Source: Acidiflorens sp003134435
Lineage (GTDB): Bacteria; Acidobacteriota; Terriglobia; Terriglobales; Acidobacteriaceae
Length of the DNA: 64,000 nucleotides
Assembly: GCA_963838415.1 (NCBI GenBank)
Contig: CAWIRB010000004.1
Location: 186,001-250,000, forward strand
Direction of reading: 5' to 3'
Below the pieces are notes generated by a model. The model made no database searches, was not told the origin of the DNA, and saw only the letters and a program-made list of their open reading frames with translations. A program made the position numbers and the translations under genes. Positions 7,626-15,796 of this stretch are shown here, piece by piece; the stretch's first letter is position 1, and each line of letters starts with the position of its first letter.

Positions 7626-8513
7626 ATGCGCGTGAATCCGAATCCCATACCCGATCTGCTGGCGGCGCTCAACCAGTCGCAACTTGAAACGCAACAGGCC
7701 TCGCTCGAAATCTCATCCGGGCGCAGCGTCAACCAGCCTTCCGACAATCCCACCGCTTTTGCCGAACTCGTCGAAAACAACGATCAGGCTACGATCAACA
7801 ACGGCTATCTGCAGAGCATCGGCACGGTGCAGGGACAGCTTTCCACCGCCGATTCGACCCTCAGTTCCGTCACCTCCGCTCTCCAGCAAGCTCTCAGCCT
7901 CGGGGTCGAGGCCGCGAGCGGCACGCTTTCGGCCAGCAACCAGGCTGCCATTACCGTTCAGTTGCAAGGCATACAAACCCAGCTTGTATCCGAGGCCAAC
8001 ACCACGTATGAAGGCCACTACATCTTCGCCGGTACCGCTACCAATACGACACCCTTCGTCGTCGACAACACTGCGCCCTCCGGCGTCCGCTATGTCGGCA
8101 ACACCGATATCAATCAAGTGTCGGCTGGCAGCGGGTACAAACTCTCGGTCAATTTGCCGGGATCGCAGCTGTTTTCCGCGACCGGTAACGATGTTTTTCT
8201 CGCCATCAACAACCTCATCGCGGCGGTGCAGTCCAATTCCGGTATTGGAGCCGCCGTCAACGCGGTCAGCACCGCCTCCAGCTATCTTTCGGCTCAGCGG
8301 GTCTTCTATGGCAACGCCATCGACCAGGCACAGTCGCAAACCACCTACCTGACCGCCGCCCAGCTTCAGATCACCCAGCAGCAGAGTGCGCTGGGGGGAG
8401 CGGATATTGCCTTGGCGGCCACGAACCTTACCCAGTCCGAGACTGATACCCAGGCTACCCTGGCCGCCATCAGCAAAATGACGCAAGATAATCTCTTCGA
8501 TTACTTGAAGTAA
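7626..8513 (+). CDS. flgL: Hook-associated protein 3 FlgL
   Basis: Second hook-filament junction protein, 295 residues, flagellin-like at both ends: RVNPNPIPDLLAALNQSQ and SSGRSVNQPSDNPTAFAELV at the N-terminus, IALAATNLTQSETDTQATLA at the C-terminus. The central YEGHYIFAGTATNTTPFV segment is characteristic of FlgL. It is the last gene of the + strand flagellar run and faces the chaperone gene on the other strand across a 55-bp gap. Confidence 0.94.
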   Translation: MRVNPNPIPDLLAALNQSQLETQQASLEISSGRSVNQPSDNPTAFAELVENNDQATINNGYLQSIGTVQGQLSTADSTLSSVTSALQQALSLGVEAASGTLSASNQAAITVQLQGIQTQLVSEANTTYEGHYIFAGTATNTTPFVVDNTAPSGVRYVGNTDINQVSAGSGYKLSVNLPGSQLFSATGNDVFLAINNLIAAVQSNSGIGAAVNAVSTASSYLSAQRVFYGNAIDQAQSQTTYLTAAQLQITQQQSALGGADIALAATNLTQSETDTQATLAAISKMTQDNLFDYLK

Positions 8514-8568
8514 CGAGGCGCTGAGTAGTAAAGCAGAGGCCCGGCCGCTCTTGCGTCCGCACCGGCAT

Positions 8569-8943
8569 TCAGAGCGTTGTCTTCCGGGCTTGCGCCCACT
8601 CCGCCGCAGTCGCCAGGCGGGCTCTGGCCGTTTCCAGCCGAGCCTTTTCCGCTAACAGCCGCAAATGGACGTCGGGCAGGAAACGCCTCAGTTTTTCCAG
8701 ATTGCCGCGGTATTCCAGAGCTTGCTGTTGCAGTGCAGCGGCTGCGTCGGAATTCGCCGACGGTCGACGCAAACACTCCGCCGCCCGCAGAAGCTGTCGA
8801 AGGATGCCAGAAAAATCGTGTGGAGTGATGCTCGAACAGCGCGTTCGCTCCGGACGGAGACGAAGTAACGCGGCGCGCAGATTTTCATTCACTTGTCGCA
8901 GGGTCACGACCGCGTCCAGCGGGATGAGCATGGGCATCGTCAT
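8569..8943 (-). CDS. FliT-like helical flagellar chaperone (putative)
   Basis: A 124-residue, Arg/Leu/Ala-rich helical protein whose start overlaps the fliS stop by 4 bp (ATGA), indicating translational coupling. In many bacteria the gene after fliS encodes FliT, a FliD chaperone, and size and helical content fit (LRQVNENLRAALLRLRPERT; LLAEKARLETARARLATAAE). No FliT motif is certain, so the functional name rests on context. Confidence 0.6.
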   Translation of the reverse strand: MTMPMLIPLDAVVTLRQVNENLRAALLRLRPERTRCSSITPHDFSGILRQLLRAAECLRRPSANSDAAAALQQQALEYRGNLEKLRRFLPDVHLRLLAEKARLETARARLATAAEWAQARKTTL

Positions 8944-9422
8944 CCCCGCCAGTTCAATTGTGACCGAGCCGAATCGGCGGCGGGATCGTCGGCATCGGAA
9001 TAAAACCCGCGTGACGACGGAGTCGATGACGGGGCCGCCGCCGCGGATGACGACGGGTTCTCGGCTTGCTCGACCTTGATCCAGGCTTCGCGCAACGCCA
9101 GCACGTCCGTGATCTGCTGGCAGAGCGCTTGCTTCGAAGGATGGAACTGCACCTGAATCAGATTCTGTCGCAGAACGTTATAGAAGTGATCGAGATCCCG
9201 GGCAACCTTGCCGCCATTGACAAAGTCGAGGGGTGACTGGAGATGACCGATGACCAGAATTGCGTGCTGGATTTTCCGGGTCCGCAGCATAATGTCGTTG
9301 CTCTCGATGGCCATCCCCGCTCGCCGCAGATCCTCCACGATCTGTTCATAAAGCCGCACCACGAGCCCAACCGGGCTCGCTCCCTGAACCATCTGCTCCC
9401 GGTACGACTGTTGGTGAGTCAT
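8940..9422 (-). CDS. fliS: Flagellin export chaperone FliS
   Basis: Cytoplasmic chaperone that keeps flagellin unpolymerised before export. The sequence YREQMVQGASPVGLVVRLYE, then KIQHAILVIGHLQSPLDF and a four-helix pattern with LDHFYNVLRQNLIQ, match FliS. The 160 residues are slightly long because of a Ser/Ala-rich tail (SSSAAAAPSSTPSSRG). It lies 18 bp after fliD and overlaps the next gene by 4 bp. Confidence 0.92.
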   Translation of the reverse strand: MTHQQSYREQMVQGASPVGLVVRLYEQIVEDLRRAGMAIESNDIMLRTRKIQHAILVIGHLQSPLDFVNGGKVARDLDHFYNVLRQNLIQVQFHPSKQALCQQITDVLALREAWIKVEQAENPSSSAAAAPSSTPSSRGFYSDADDPAADSARSQLNWRG

Positions 9423-9440
9423 GACTCGTCCGCCTCTCGA

Positions 9441-10916
9441 TTAACTGCCGCTGCTACTGCTGCCGCTTACGCTCTGGCCCGATGTTGGACCTGTGTTCGT
9501 GTTCGTCGTCGTGCCCGTGATCGAACCGGTGGCCGACATCGAACCCAACTCGGCCGTGACTTCCTGCAGTGTGAATGGGTACGATTCGAGAGTTGCGTTA
9601 ACTTGACTGAACTCCGTTTCCAGTTGTACCTTTTGCGCCGCCAACTGAGTCTGAAAGTTGGTAATCTCGCTGGTCAATTCGGTCTGCTCTCCCTGGTTTT
9701 CTGCTAAATCAGAGTTCAGAATGCCTTCCGAGGGGTCGGTCAGACTGGTGAGCGCCGTATTCAAGTTGTCGGCGAATCCGGTCGAGTTGGCGTTGGTAAA
9801 GAAATTCTGTGCCGCCGATGGATTCGATGTCAGCGTAGTGGTGAGTGTGGAACTGTCCACGCTCAGCGTTCCGTCGTTGTTTACCGTAATGCCCAGCGCT
9901 CCCAGGTTCGACAAACCACTACTCACCGATGTCGGATCGGTCGTGGTGTAGGCTATTTCCGATTCCAGACTGGATTGCAGGATTCGTAAGGCAGAGTCCG
10001 AGCCGAGAGGCCCTTCATTGTTGGTGGCTGGATTGACGGCGTATTGCGCGTTGATGTCGCCGACGACCGTATTGTATTCCACGACAAAATTGTTAATCGA
10101 ATTGGTGATTGAGGTGGTATTGGGACCGACCGTCAGTGTTACGGGCGTGGCTGGGTCGGCGCTGGTTAGGTTCAAGGTGACGTCCGGAATCGCGCCGGTC
10201 ACCGTATTCGTGTCGCTAGCGTAGGGAATGCCGTTGATCGTGACCTGGGCGTTGGTTCCACCCACCGGCGGCTCAAAGGTCAGCCCCGTGGTGTTGTTGG
10301 CGGTTGCCAATGCTCCTGAACTGCCCGTGGCTTGGCTGTAAATTGCCAGGCGGGCGCCGGTGGCGTCCGTCACCACGCTGGCGGTGATCCCCCACTTATT
10401 GGTCGCGCTCTGGGAATTGATGGAGGCGGCGAGCTTGGTGAGCGTGTCATTGCTGCCCGCGGTGATGGCAATATCCGCCGTCGTGCCGCCCGATCCTCCA
10501 ATTTGCAACGCCAGGTCGGCACTGGTCTTGCCGGTGGTCAGAATCGATGTGTCCGCGCTTGCGACCTCGTCGGTGTACAGCGTTCCCGTGGATGCCAGGC
10601 CGCTGACCACCACCGTGTAATTGGCGGCTGTGGCCCCAGTCAGCGCGGTGGCACTCACCACCGCCGATAACGACGATGTGGCCGTCACCGCCGTCAGCGC
10701 CCCGCTTGTGCCCGTAAGCCCGGCGACGGCGCTCGCCAGGTTCGATAGATCGGTGTTGATGCCGCTCTCGGCGGTGGCCTGGGTTTGAAGAGTGGTGACA
10801 TCCCCCTGCCATGTAGTTAATTGTCCGCTCTGCGCCGCCTGCACCTCTGCCACAACCGCATTCACATCGATCCCGTCGCCGTTCAACAGACTCGCGGCAT
10901 TAAAGCTGATGCCCAT
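9441..10916 (-). CDS. fliD: Flagellar filament cap protein FliD
   Basis: Capping protein that directs flagellin polymerisation, 491 residues. The N-terminal GISFNAASLLNGDGIDVNAV with VAEVQAAQSGQLTTWQ is the FliD_N signature. The C-terminal region has TSITNSINNFVVEYNTVVGD, EGILNSDLAENQGEQTELTS and a coiled coil. AAGGAG lies 8 nt before the ATG. Its first 17 bp overlap the end of flaG. A Thr/Gly/Ser-rich tail (TGTTTNTNTGPTSGQ) ends the protein. Confidence 0.94.
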   Translation of the reverse strand: MGISFNAASLLNGDGIDVNAVVAEVQAAQSGQLTTWQGDVTTLQTQATAESGINTDLSNLASAVAGLTGTSGALTAVTATSSLSAVVSATALTGATAANYTVVVSGLASTGTLYTDEVASADTSILTTGKTSADLALQIGGSGGTTADIAITAGSNDTLTKLAASINSQSATNKWGITASVVTDATGARLAIYSQATGSSGALATANNTTGLTFEPPVGGTNAQVTINGIPYASDTNTVTGAIPDVTLNLTSADPATPVTLTVGPNTTSITNSINNFVVEYNTVVGDINAQYAVNPATNNEGPLGSDSALRILQSSLESEIAYTTTDPTSVSSGLSNLGALGITVNNDGTLSVDSSTLTTTLTSNPSAAQNFFTNANSTGFADNLNTALTSLTDPSEGILNSDLAENQGEQTELTSEITNFQTQLAAQKVQLETEFSQVNATLESYPFTLQEVTAELGSMSATGSITGTTTNTNTGPTSGQSVSGSSSSGS

Positions 10917-11319
10917 GATTGTCTTCTCCTTCGCCGGCTGCGGCTGCCGCCCGCTCGCTGGCGCGTAGCGTCGTCGCTTGCTGAACTTCCTGGGCGATAC
11001 CGCGCTCCACGCTCAGTTCCTGATTACTTGGCACTTGCAGGACCAGGTTCTTGGAGTGGTCCAGATACTCGACGATTACCTGGCCCTTAATTTCAGGATC
11101 CTGATGCAGTTCGACTGTATCCTGGGACAATTCGTCTGCTGAGGGAACATTTCTTAGGACAAAACTTTCTTCTCCCGGCGTTCCCGAAACGGACTCCGAC
11201 GACCTTTCTGGCACAGCCGTTTTCGTAGGCCGTGCTGGAGTATTTCTTGAACGCACGCTCGCTTCCTCTGCAGGCTCACTTCTTGCAGGTGGAAAACCTT
11301 GTACCGGTGCGATGCTCAT
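10900..11319 (-). CDS. flaG: FlaG family protein
   Basis: FlaG proteins are small and lie between flagellin and fliD; they influence filament length. The 139 residues have a disordered, Pro/Glu/Ser-rich first half and a folded end containing VELHQDPEIKGQVIVEYLDH and NLVLQVPSNQELSVERGIAQ, which resembles the FlaG core. ATG 11319 has GGAG 8 nt upstream; an in-frame GTG at 11331 overlaps that site. The 3' end overlaps fliD by 17 bp. Confidence 0.78.
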   Translation of the reverse strand: MSIAPVQGFPPARSEPAEEASVRSRNTPARPTKTAVPERSSESVSGTPGEESFVLRNVPSADELSQDTVELHQDPEIKGQVIVEYLDHSKNLVLQVPSNQELSVERGIAQEVQQATTLRASERAAAAAGEGEDNHGHQL

Positions 11320-11351
11320 AGCAGGCTCCACGCACTACTCCGGATTTGCAG

Positions 11352-11381
11352 AAAGGAGGCGGTTGGTTGACCGCCTCCTTT
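11352..11381 (-). terminator. Strong hairpin between fliC and flaG
   Basis: A perfect 12-bp stem, AAAGGAGGCGGT / ACCGCCTCCTTT, with a 6-nt loop, 18 bp after the fliC stop. Only a short T run follows on the - strand, so it may be a partial terminator or 3' stabiliser that lowers flaG-fliD-fliS expression relative to flagellin. Confidence 0.7.
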
Positions 11382-11399
11382 GCTGAAGTCGCCCTCAAC

Positions 11400-13466
11400 T
11401 TACTGCAACAGTTTCAGAACAAGCTGACTCTGCTGGTTGGCCTGGGCCAGAGCGGAAATACCGGTCTGTTCCAGAATCGAGAGTTGGGAGAGGTTGGCCA
11501 CGGCCGACGGGATATCCGCAGCCGTAACGTTGTTTTCCGCCGCCGTCAAGTTCTGCGTCTGGTTGTTGATGACGTTGGATGCGCTCTGCAAGCGGTTCAC
11601 CGTCGATCCAATATTGCCGCGAAGAGCGGCTACAGTGGCAACCGCGCCGTCGATAAGAGACAGCGCCGCTTGCGCGTCCGATTGGGTTAAAAGGTCGTTG
11701 ACCGATCCCGACGCGCCGCCACTCAGCAGCGCGTTGCCGGTGCCGAAGGTGTTCGCCCCCGACCCCGCCGTCGAGGTTGCGATGGCGTTGCCGATGGTAC
11801 CCTTCGTCAAGGCGGTGATCACGATCTCGTTGTTGCCTGTCGTCGCGTTCACTGTAGCCACTGCCGAGGCGGAGGCATTGGCAAATACGCCGGCTGCATT
11901 GGCAACGATGCCACTTCCGTCGGCGTAGCTTTCACCCGCGCCCGACCCGCCGTTGATGGCATTCGCCAGGTTGGTCAGGCTGCCCGCTTCGGTTGCGCCG
12001 ACCAGGACTTGGATCTGGTTTGCGGTGGGAGTGGTGAGCGCAGCTACGAAGTTGTAGGTCTGCGATCCCACGGTTACCGAGTCGCCAGCCGCAGCGACCG
12101 GGGCCGTTCCAGCATTCGCGCCGCTGGCGAGATCGGCGGTGGCGAAGGTGCCGGCGCCTGAAGACGACGCGGTGATCGTATTGCCGGTCGTGCCGGCGTT
12201 ATTGGCGGTGAAAGTCACCTGCGTTCCCGTGCTCGCGCCCGCCGAGACTTGAGTATTTTGCGTCGTGCCTATGCCGTAATTGGTCCCGGCTCCGGTCCCT
12301 TGGTTTACTGCGAGTACCAGGTTCGCCAGGGCGGTGCCTTCCACTCCAGTCGTTGTCGTACCCCCGCCGAGCACCTCATTCGCCGTCGGAAGGTTGCTGA
12401 GGGCAGCGACAAAGGTGTAAGTCTTGCCGCCAATCGCTACCGTGCTGCCAGCGGAGCCGTTCAATAGGGTCGCCGCGCCGGCGGTCAGGCCCGTGCTCGC
12501 GACCAGTCCTACAGAGTTTCCCGTGGTGGAGGCATTGCCCACACCATTGATGTTTGCCGTAACCGTGATCACGCCCGAGTTTCCTGCGGTTGTTACCGCA
12601 GCCGTCGCGAAAGCATTGGCTGCGGTCACGCCTCCGAACTCAGTGCCCGCGCCGCCGCTCGTGTTATTGATGGCAGCCGCCAGGTTGGTAAGTGCTTGGC
12701 CGTTGCTGCCTCCGATCACGACCTGATTTGCGGCTCCGGTAAGGCCAGCCACGTTGGTCACGAATGTGTATACAGTGCCGCCGATCGTAGCGGTGTTATT
12801 GGCAACGATAGCGGTTCCGGCGGCGGCGGTCAGCGTGCCAGAAGCGGCAATGGCGTTCGTCGGAGCGGCTCCGCTCAGAACATCGGAGGCCGCGACGGCA
12901 GCCGTGCCCGCCGCTTGCGTCAGCGTGCCGGTCGCGGCGGTCGATCCGCCTAAGTTGAGGTCGTTGGCGGACAACAGCCCCGTCGTCACTCCAATCGTAC
13001 TGCTGCCCGTGGCGCTGCCGTCACCCAGGAACACATTGAGCGTATTCGCGGTGAACACTTGGCCGCCGTTGTAGTTCGTCGTCGACCCGATATCGTTGAT
13101 TTCGGTTTTGATGGATTGATATTCGTTGTCCAGCGCGACCCGCTGCGGGTCCGATACTGTGCCGGTGGCCGATTCCGTCGCCAAGGTGACGGCGCGATTA
13201 AGCAGCGTGGTGACCTGGGACAGAGCGCCATCCGCAACCTGAAGTTCGCCGATGCCGCCGGTCGCGTTGCTCGCCGATTGGGTGAGGGCGGCAATGTTGG
13301 CCGAGAGCCCGTTCGCGATGGCCAGTCCTGCCGGATCGTCCGCGCCGCTATTGATGCGTGAACCTGAAGACAACTGCTCCAGGGTTGAATTAAGGTTGCC
13401 GCTGGTGATATTCAGCTGGTTCTCAGCTGCGATCGCAGCGATGTTATTTAAAATAGTCAGTGCCAT
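11400..13466 (-). CDS. fliC: Flagellin with enlarged variable domain
   Basis: Filament subunit, 688 residues, considerably longer than the usual 270-500. Residues 1-140 form the conserved N-terminal D0/D1 region (LSSGSRINSGADDPAGLAIA) and 589-688 the C-terminal one (NNVTAADIPSAVANLSQLSI, ending KLLQ). Between them lies an Ala/Gly/Thr-rich surface region with three degenerate tandem modules of about 120 residues. AAGGAG sits 7 nt before the ATG. A sigma-28-type promoter lies about 100 bp upstream, and a hairpin follows the stop. Confidence 0.96.
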   Translation of the reverse strand: MALTILNNIAAIAAENQLNITSGNLNSTLEQLSSGSRINSGADDPAGLAIANGLSANIAALTQSASNATGGIGELQVADGALSQVTTLLNRAVTLATESATGTVSDPQRVALDNEYQSIKTEINDIGSTTNYNGGQVFTANTLNVFLGDGSATGSSTIGVTTGLLSANDLNLGGSTAATGTLTQAAGTAAVAASDVLSGAAPTNAIAASGTLTAAAGTAIVANNTATIGGTVYTFVTNVAGLTGAANQVVIGGSNGQALTNLAAAINNTSGGAGTEFGGVTAANAFATAAVTTAGNSGVITVTANINGVGNASTTGNSVGLVASTGLTAGAATLLNGSAGSTVAIGGKTYTFVAALSNLPTANEVLGGGTTTTGVEGTALANLVLAVNQGTGAGTNYGIGTTQNTQVSAGASTGTQVTFTANNAGTTGNTITASSSGAGTFATADLASGANAGTAPVAAAGDSVTVGSQTYNFVAALTTPTANQIQVLVGATEAGSLTNLANAINGGSGAGESYADGSGIVANAAGVFANASASAVATVNATTGNNEIVITALTKGTIGNAIATSTAGSGANTFGTGNALLSGGASGSVNDLLTQSDAQAALSLIDGAVATVAALRGNIGSTVNRLQSASNVINNQTQNLTAAENNVTAADIPSAVANLSQLSILEQTGISALAQANQQSQLVLKLLQ
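11703..12800 (-). repeat. Three tandem ~120-residue modules within flagellin
   Basis: Residues about 223-340, 341-462 and 463-588 each begin with a strand of the form T/V-(A/T/V)-(I/V)-G-(G/S)-x-(V/T)-Y-(T/N)-F-V. Each continues through TANQ/AANQ-V and a helix (LTNLAAAIN, LANLVLAVN, LTNLANAIN), then a G-x-G segment. DNA identity is low, so the duplication is old. Confidence 0.85.
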
Positions 13467-13568
13467 GGAAGTGCTCCTTGTTTGGTTCCGATTTGAGGAT
13501 CCGTCCCCGAAACCTTCCCGGAGCTCGTTCCGTTTGTCCTGCGGAACCTGATTTGCTTCTCACTACGT

Positions 13569-13595
13569 CCATCGGCTTGCCCTGATCGGGCTTTA
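13569..13595 (-). promoter_or_regulatory. Sigma-28 (FliA) promoter of fliC
   Basis: On the - strand, TAAA, exactly 15 nt, then GCCGATGG, compared with consensus TAAA-N15-GCCGATAA. It lies 102 bp before the flagellin start. The rest of the 295-bp fliC-flbD divergent gap holds a GCGCCG/CGGCGC hairpin (13633-13654) and no other gene that I can see. Confidence 0.75.
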
Positions 13596-13761
13596 TTTCC
13601 ACAAGTTCCAATCGGCATAGACCTTAGGTAATGCGCCGCTTTTGCTTCCGGCGCGCACCCGCGCCATTCCTGCCGATCTCTACTCTTGAAGCCTTCTTAA
13701 GTGGCCAACCTTCTACCGTTCCAAAGTTCAACCCTTAAGAACAACGCCCCGGAAGCCCCAT

Positions 13762-14034
13762 ATGATCCAGCTCACCCGTCTCAACAATCACCCGCTGGTC
13801 GTCAACTCCGACCTCATCAAGTTCATCGAGCAGGCGCCGGATACCGTCATCACCCTGATCAGCGGCGAAAAAATCGTCGTTCTCGAAAGCGCCCACGACG
13901 TCCTCCAGCGCGTCGTGCAGTTCCGCCGCGCCGTATTGCAGGGAGCGATGTTGTGGTCGGACCACGCTTCCGCCGCTCCGCCCCTGCTGCTGCCCGCGCC
14001 CGAGAACTGTGCTCCCGCGGCCGGCGAGAAATAG
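13762..14034 (+). CDS. flbD: Flagellar protein FlbD
   Basis: Small flagellar protein of the FlbD/SwrD family, needed for full stator power in Bacillus. The N-terminus MIQLTRLNNHPLVVNSDLIK with TPDT-like APDTVITLISGEKIVVLES is diagnostic; family members are 60-75 residues, and this one has a Pro/Ala-rich extension to 90. It begins the flbD-motA-motB operon, with motA starting 7 bp after its stop. Confidence 0.9.
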   Translation: MIQLTRLNNHPLVVNSDLIKFIEQAPDTVITLISGEKIVVLESAHDVLQRVVQFRRAVLQGAMLWSDHASAAPPLLLPAPENCAPAAGEK

Positions 14035-14041
14035 GACCCCG

Positions 14042-14860
14042 GTGGATAAAGCAACCATCGGCGGCCTGATCCTGGCGATCGGCGGCATCCTGCTCGGCTT
14101 GATGCTCGAGGGTGGAAGTCTCGCCCAGGTGCTTCAACCTACCGCCGCCATGATCGTTTTCGGCGGCACTCTGGGCGCAATTCTTATTCAGTATCCCTTG
14201 CCCGTCACGCTGGGCGCGTTTCGCCGGCTGGCGCAGGTTTTCATCGAGCCCGCCCACAACGCGCAATCCACCATCAACCTCCTGGTTGGTTACGCCAACC
14301 GGGCGCGACGCGAAGGCATTATCTCGCTCGACCCCGAACTCGCTACCATCCAGGAACCCTTCCTCCACCGCGCCCTCATGCTGGCTGTCGACGGCACCGA
14401 TCCCCAGGAACTCCGCAAAATCATGGAACTCGAACTGGATAACAAGGAAGAACAAGAAGAAAAAATTCCACAGCTCTTCGAATCGGCCGGAGGATTTGCT
14501 CCCACCATCGGCATCATCGGGGCCGTGCTCGGTCTGATCCAGGTCATGCAGCACCTGGACAAAATCGACGAAGTCGGAAAAGGCATCGCCGTCGCGTTTG
14601 TGGCCACTCTCTACGGAGTAGGCGCCGCTAACCTGATTCTGCTGCCCGTCGCCGGCAAACTGAAAATCCGTATCCGCGACGAGCACATCATCCGCGAAAT
14701 GACCCTCGAGGGCGTCGTCTCCATCCTCGAAGGCATGAACACCCGCATTCTGGAAGCCAAACTGCGCGGCTTCCTCACCGAGGCCCGCAAACCCGATGCC
14801 ATCCCTGCCGAAACTGACAACGACGCTTACAGCGAGTCCGAACGCCGGTCCGAACTATGA
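14042..14860 (+). CDS. motA: Flagellar stator protein MotA
   Basis: Proton-channel stator subunit in the inner membrane. The protein has four predicted membrane segments: GGLILAIGGILLGLML, AAMIVFGGTLGAILI, and a C-terminal pair around TIGIIGAVLGLIQVM and VAFVATLYGVGAANLILLPV. A cytoplasmic charged loop lies between. The GTG at 14042 has AGGA 5 nt upstream and gives the family N-terminus (V-D-K-A-T-I-G). The end overlaps motB by 4 bp. Confidence 0.95.
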   Translation: MDKATIGGLILAIGGILLGLMLEGGSLAQVLQPTAAMIVFGGTLGAILIQYPLPVTLGAFRRLAQVFIEPAHNAQSTINLLVGYANRARREGIISLDPELATIQEPFLHRALMLAVDGTDPQELRKIMELELDNKEEQEEKIPQLFESAGGFAPTIGIIGAVLGLIQVMQHLDKIDEVGKGIAVAFVATLYGVGAANLILLPVAGKLKIRIRDEHIIREMTLEGVVSILEGMNTRILEAKLRGFLTEARKPDAIPAETDNDAYSESERRSEL

Positions 14861-15666
14861 GACGCCGCAAGCGAAATCCCCATCACGGCAATCACGATCG
14901 CTGGATGGTCTCTTACGCCGATTTCGTTACCCTGCTCTTTGCCTTCTTTGTCGTCCTCTACGCATCCTCGCAAGTCGACAAGAGAAAAGTCGGCAAACTC
15001 GCCTTGGCCATCCAGGTTGCCTTCCAGGAAATGGGCGTATTTCAGGCATCAACCACGGAAGTCCCCGTCGATCTCGCCAAGCCCATGCCCTTCAGCGTCA
15101 CCCAAGGCATCGAAAATACCGAGCGCACCGCCAGCCTGGGCCGAATTGCGTCGAGTCCAACTGCCACGCTAGGCGCCGGCGCCGAAAATGGTGATCTGGC
15201 GCAACTGCAAGCCGAACTCGAAACCGCCCTCGCTCCCGAAATGCGGCGCCAAGAGATCTCGATGCGCCGCGACCCCGATGGCTTGGTCATTAGTCTTCGC
15301 GAGGTGGGATTTTTCGAGAGTGGTTCGGCCCAGATGAAAACTACTTCAGAGGCTGCCTTCGACCTCATCGCCAACATGCTCCGCGACCGCGCCTATCGCC
15401 TCCGGATCGAGGGTCATACCGACAACGCTCCCATTCACAACCCCGAGTTTCGCTCCAACTGGGAGTTGTCCACCTCCCGCGCCACCGAAATCGTGCGCCT
15501 GTTGATCGTGCGCGAAGGTTTTAGTCCCGATCGCTTGAGCGCCGCCGGATTCGCCGAATATCATCCTGTAGCCAGCAATTTGACCCCGGAAGGCCGCGGC
15601 ATGAACCGGCGCGTCGACATCGTCATCCTCGGCCCTGCTCGCACCGCCGAACCCCCACCGCAATAA
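14857..15666 (+). CDS. motB: Flagellar stator protein MotB
   Basis: Peptidoglycan-anchored stator subunit, 269 residues. One N-terminal membrane helix carries the proton-binding aspartate (DRWMVSYADFVTLLFAFFVV, Asp in SYADF). The C-terminal OmpA-like domain contains LRIEGHTDNAPIHN and SNWELSTSRATEIVRLL. It overlaps motA by ATGA, ensuring balanced synthesis of the two subunits. Confidence 0.96.
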   Translation: MRRRKRNPHHGNHDRWMVSYADFVTLLFAFFVVLYASSQVDKRKVGKLALAIQVAFQEMGVFQASTTEVPVDLAKPMPFSVTQGIENTERTASLGRIASSPTATLGAGAENGDLAQLQAELETALAPEMRRQEISMRRDPDGLVISLREVGFFESGSAQMKTTSEAAFDLIANMLRDRAYRLRIEGHTDNAPIHNPEFRSNWELSTSRATEIVRLLIVREGFSPDRLSAAGFAEYHPVASNLTPEGRGMNRRVDIVILGPARTAEPPPQ

Positions 15667-15796
15667 CTCCATCCCACATTTTTCGCGCAGAGATCGTCAC
15701 TGGAGTGTTTGCATCGCACGATTTGTGCCGCAAGTCCTACCCCGACCTCATCCGATTGCGTCCAGCGCCACGGACAATTAAGATTTTGGCACTCCC

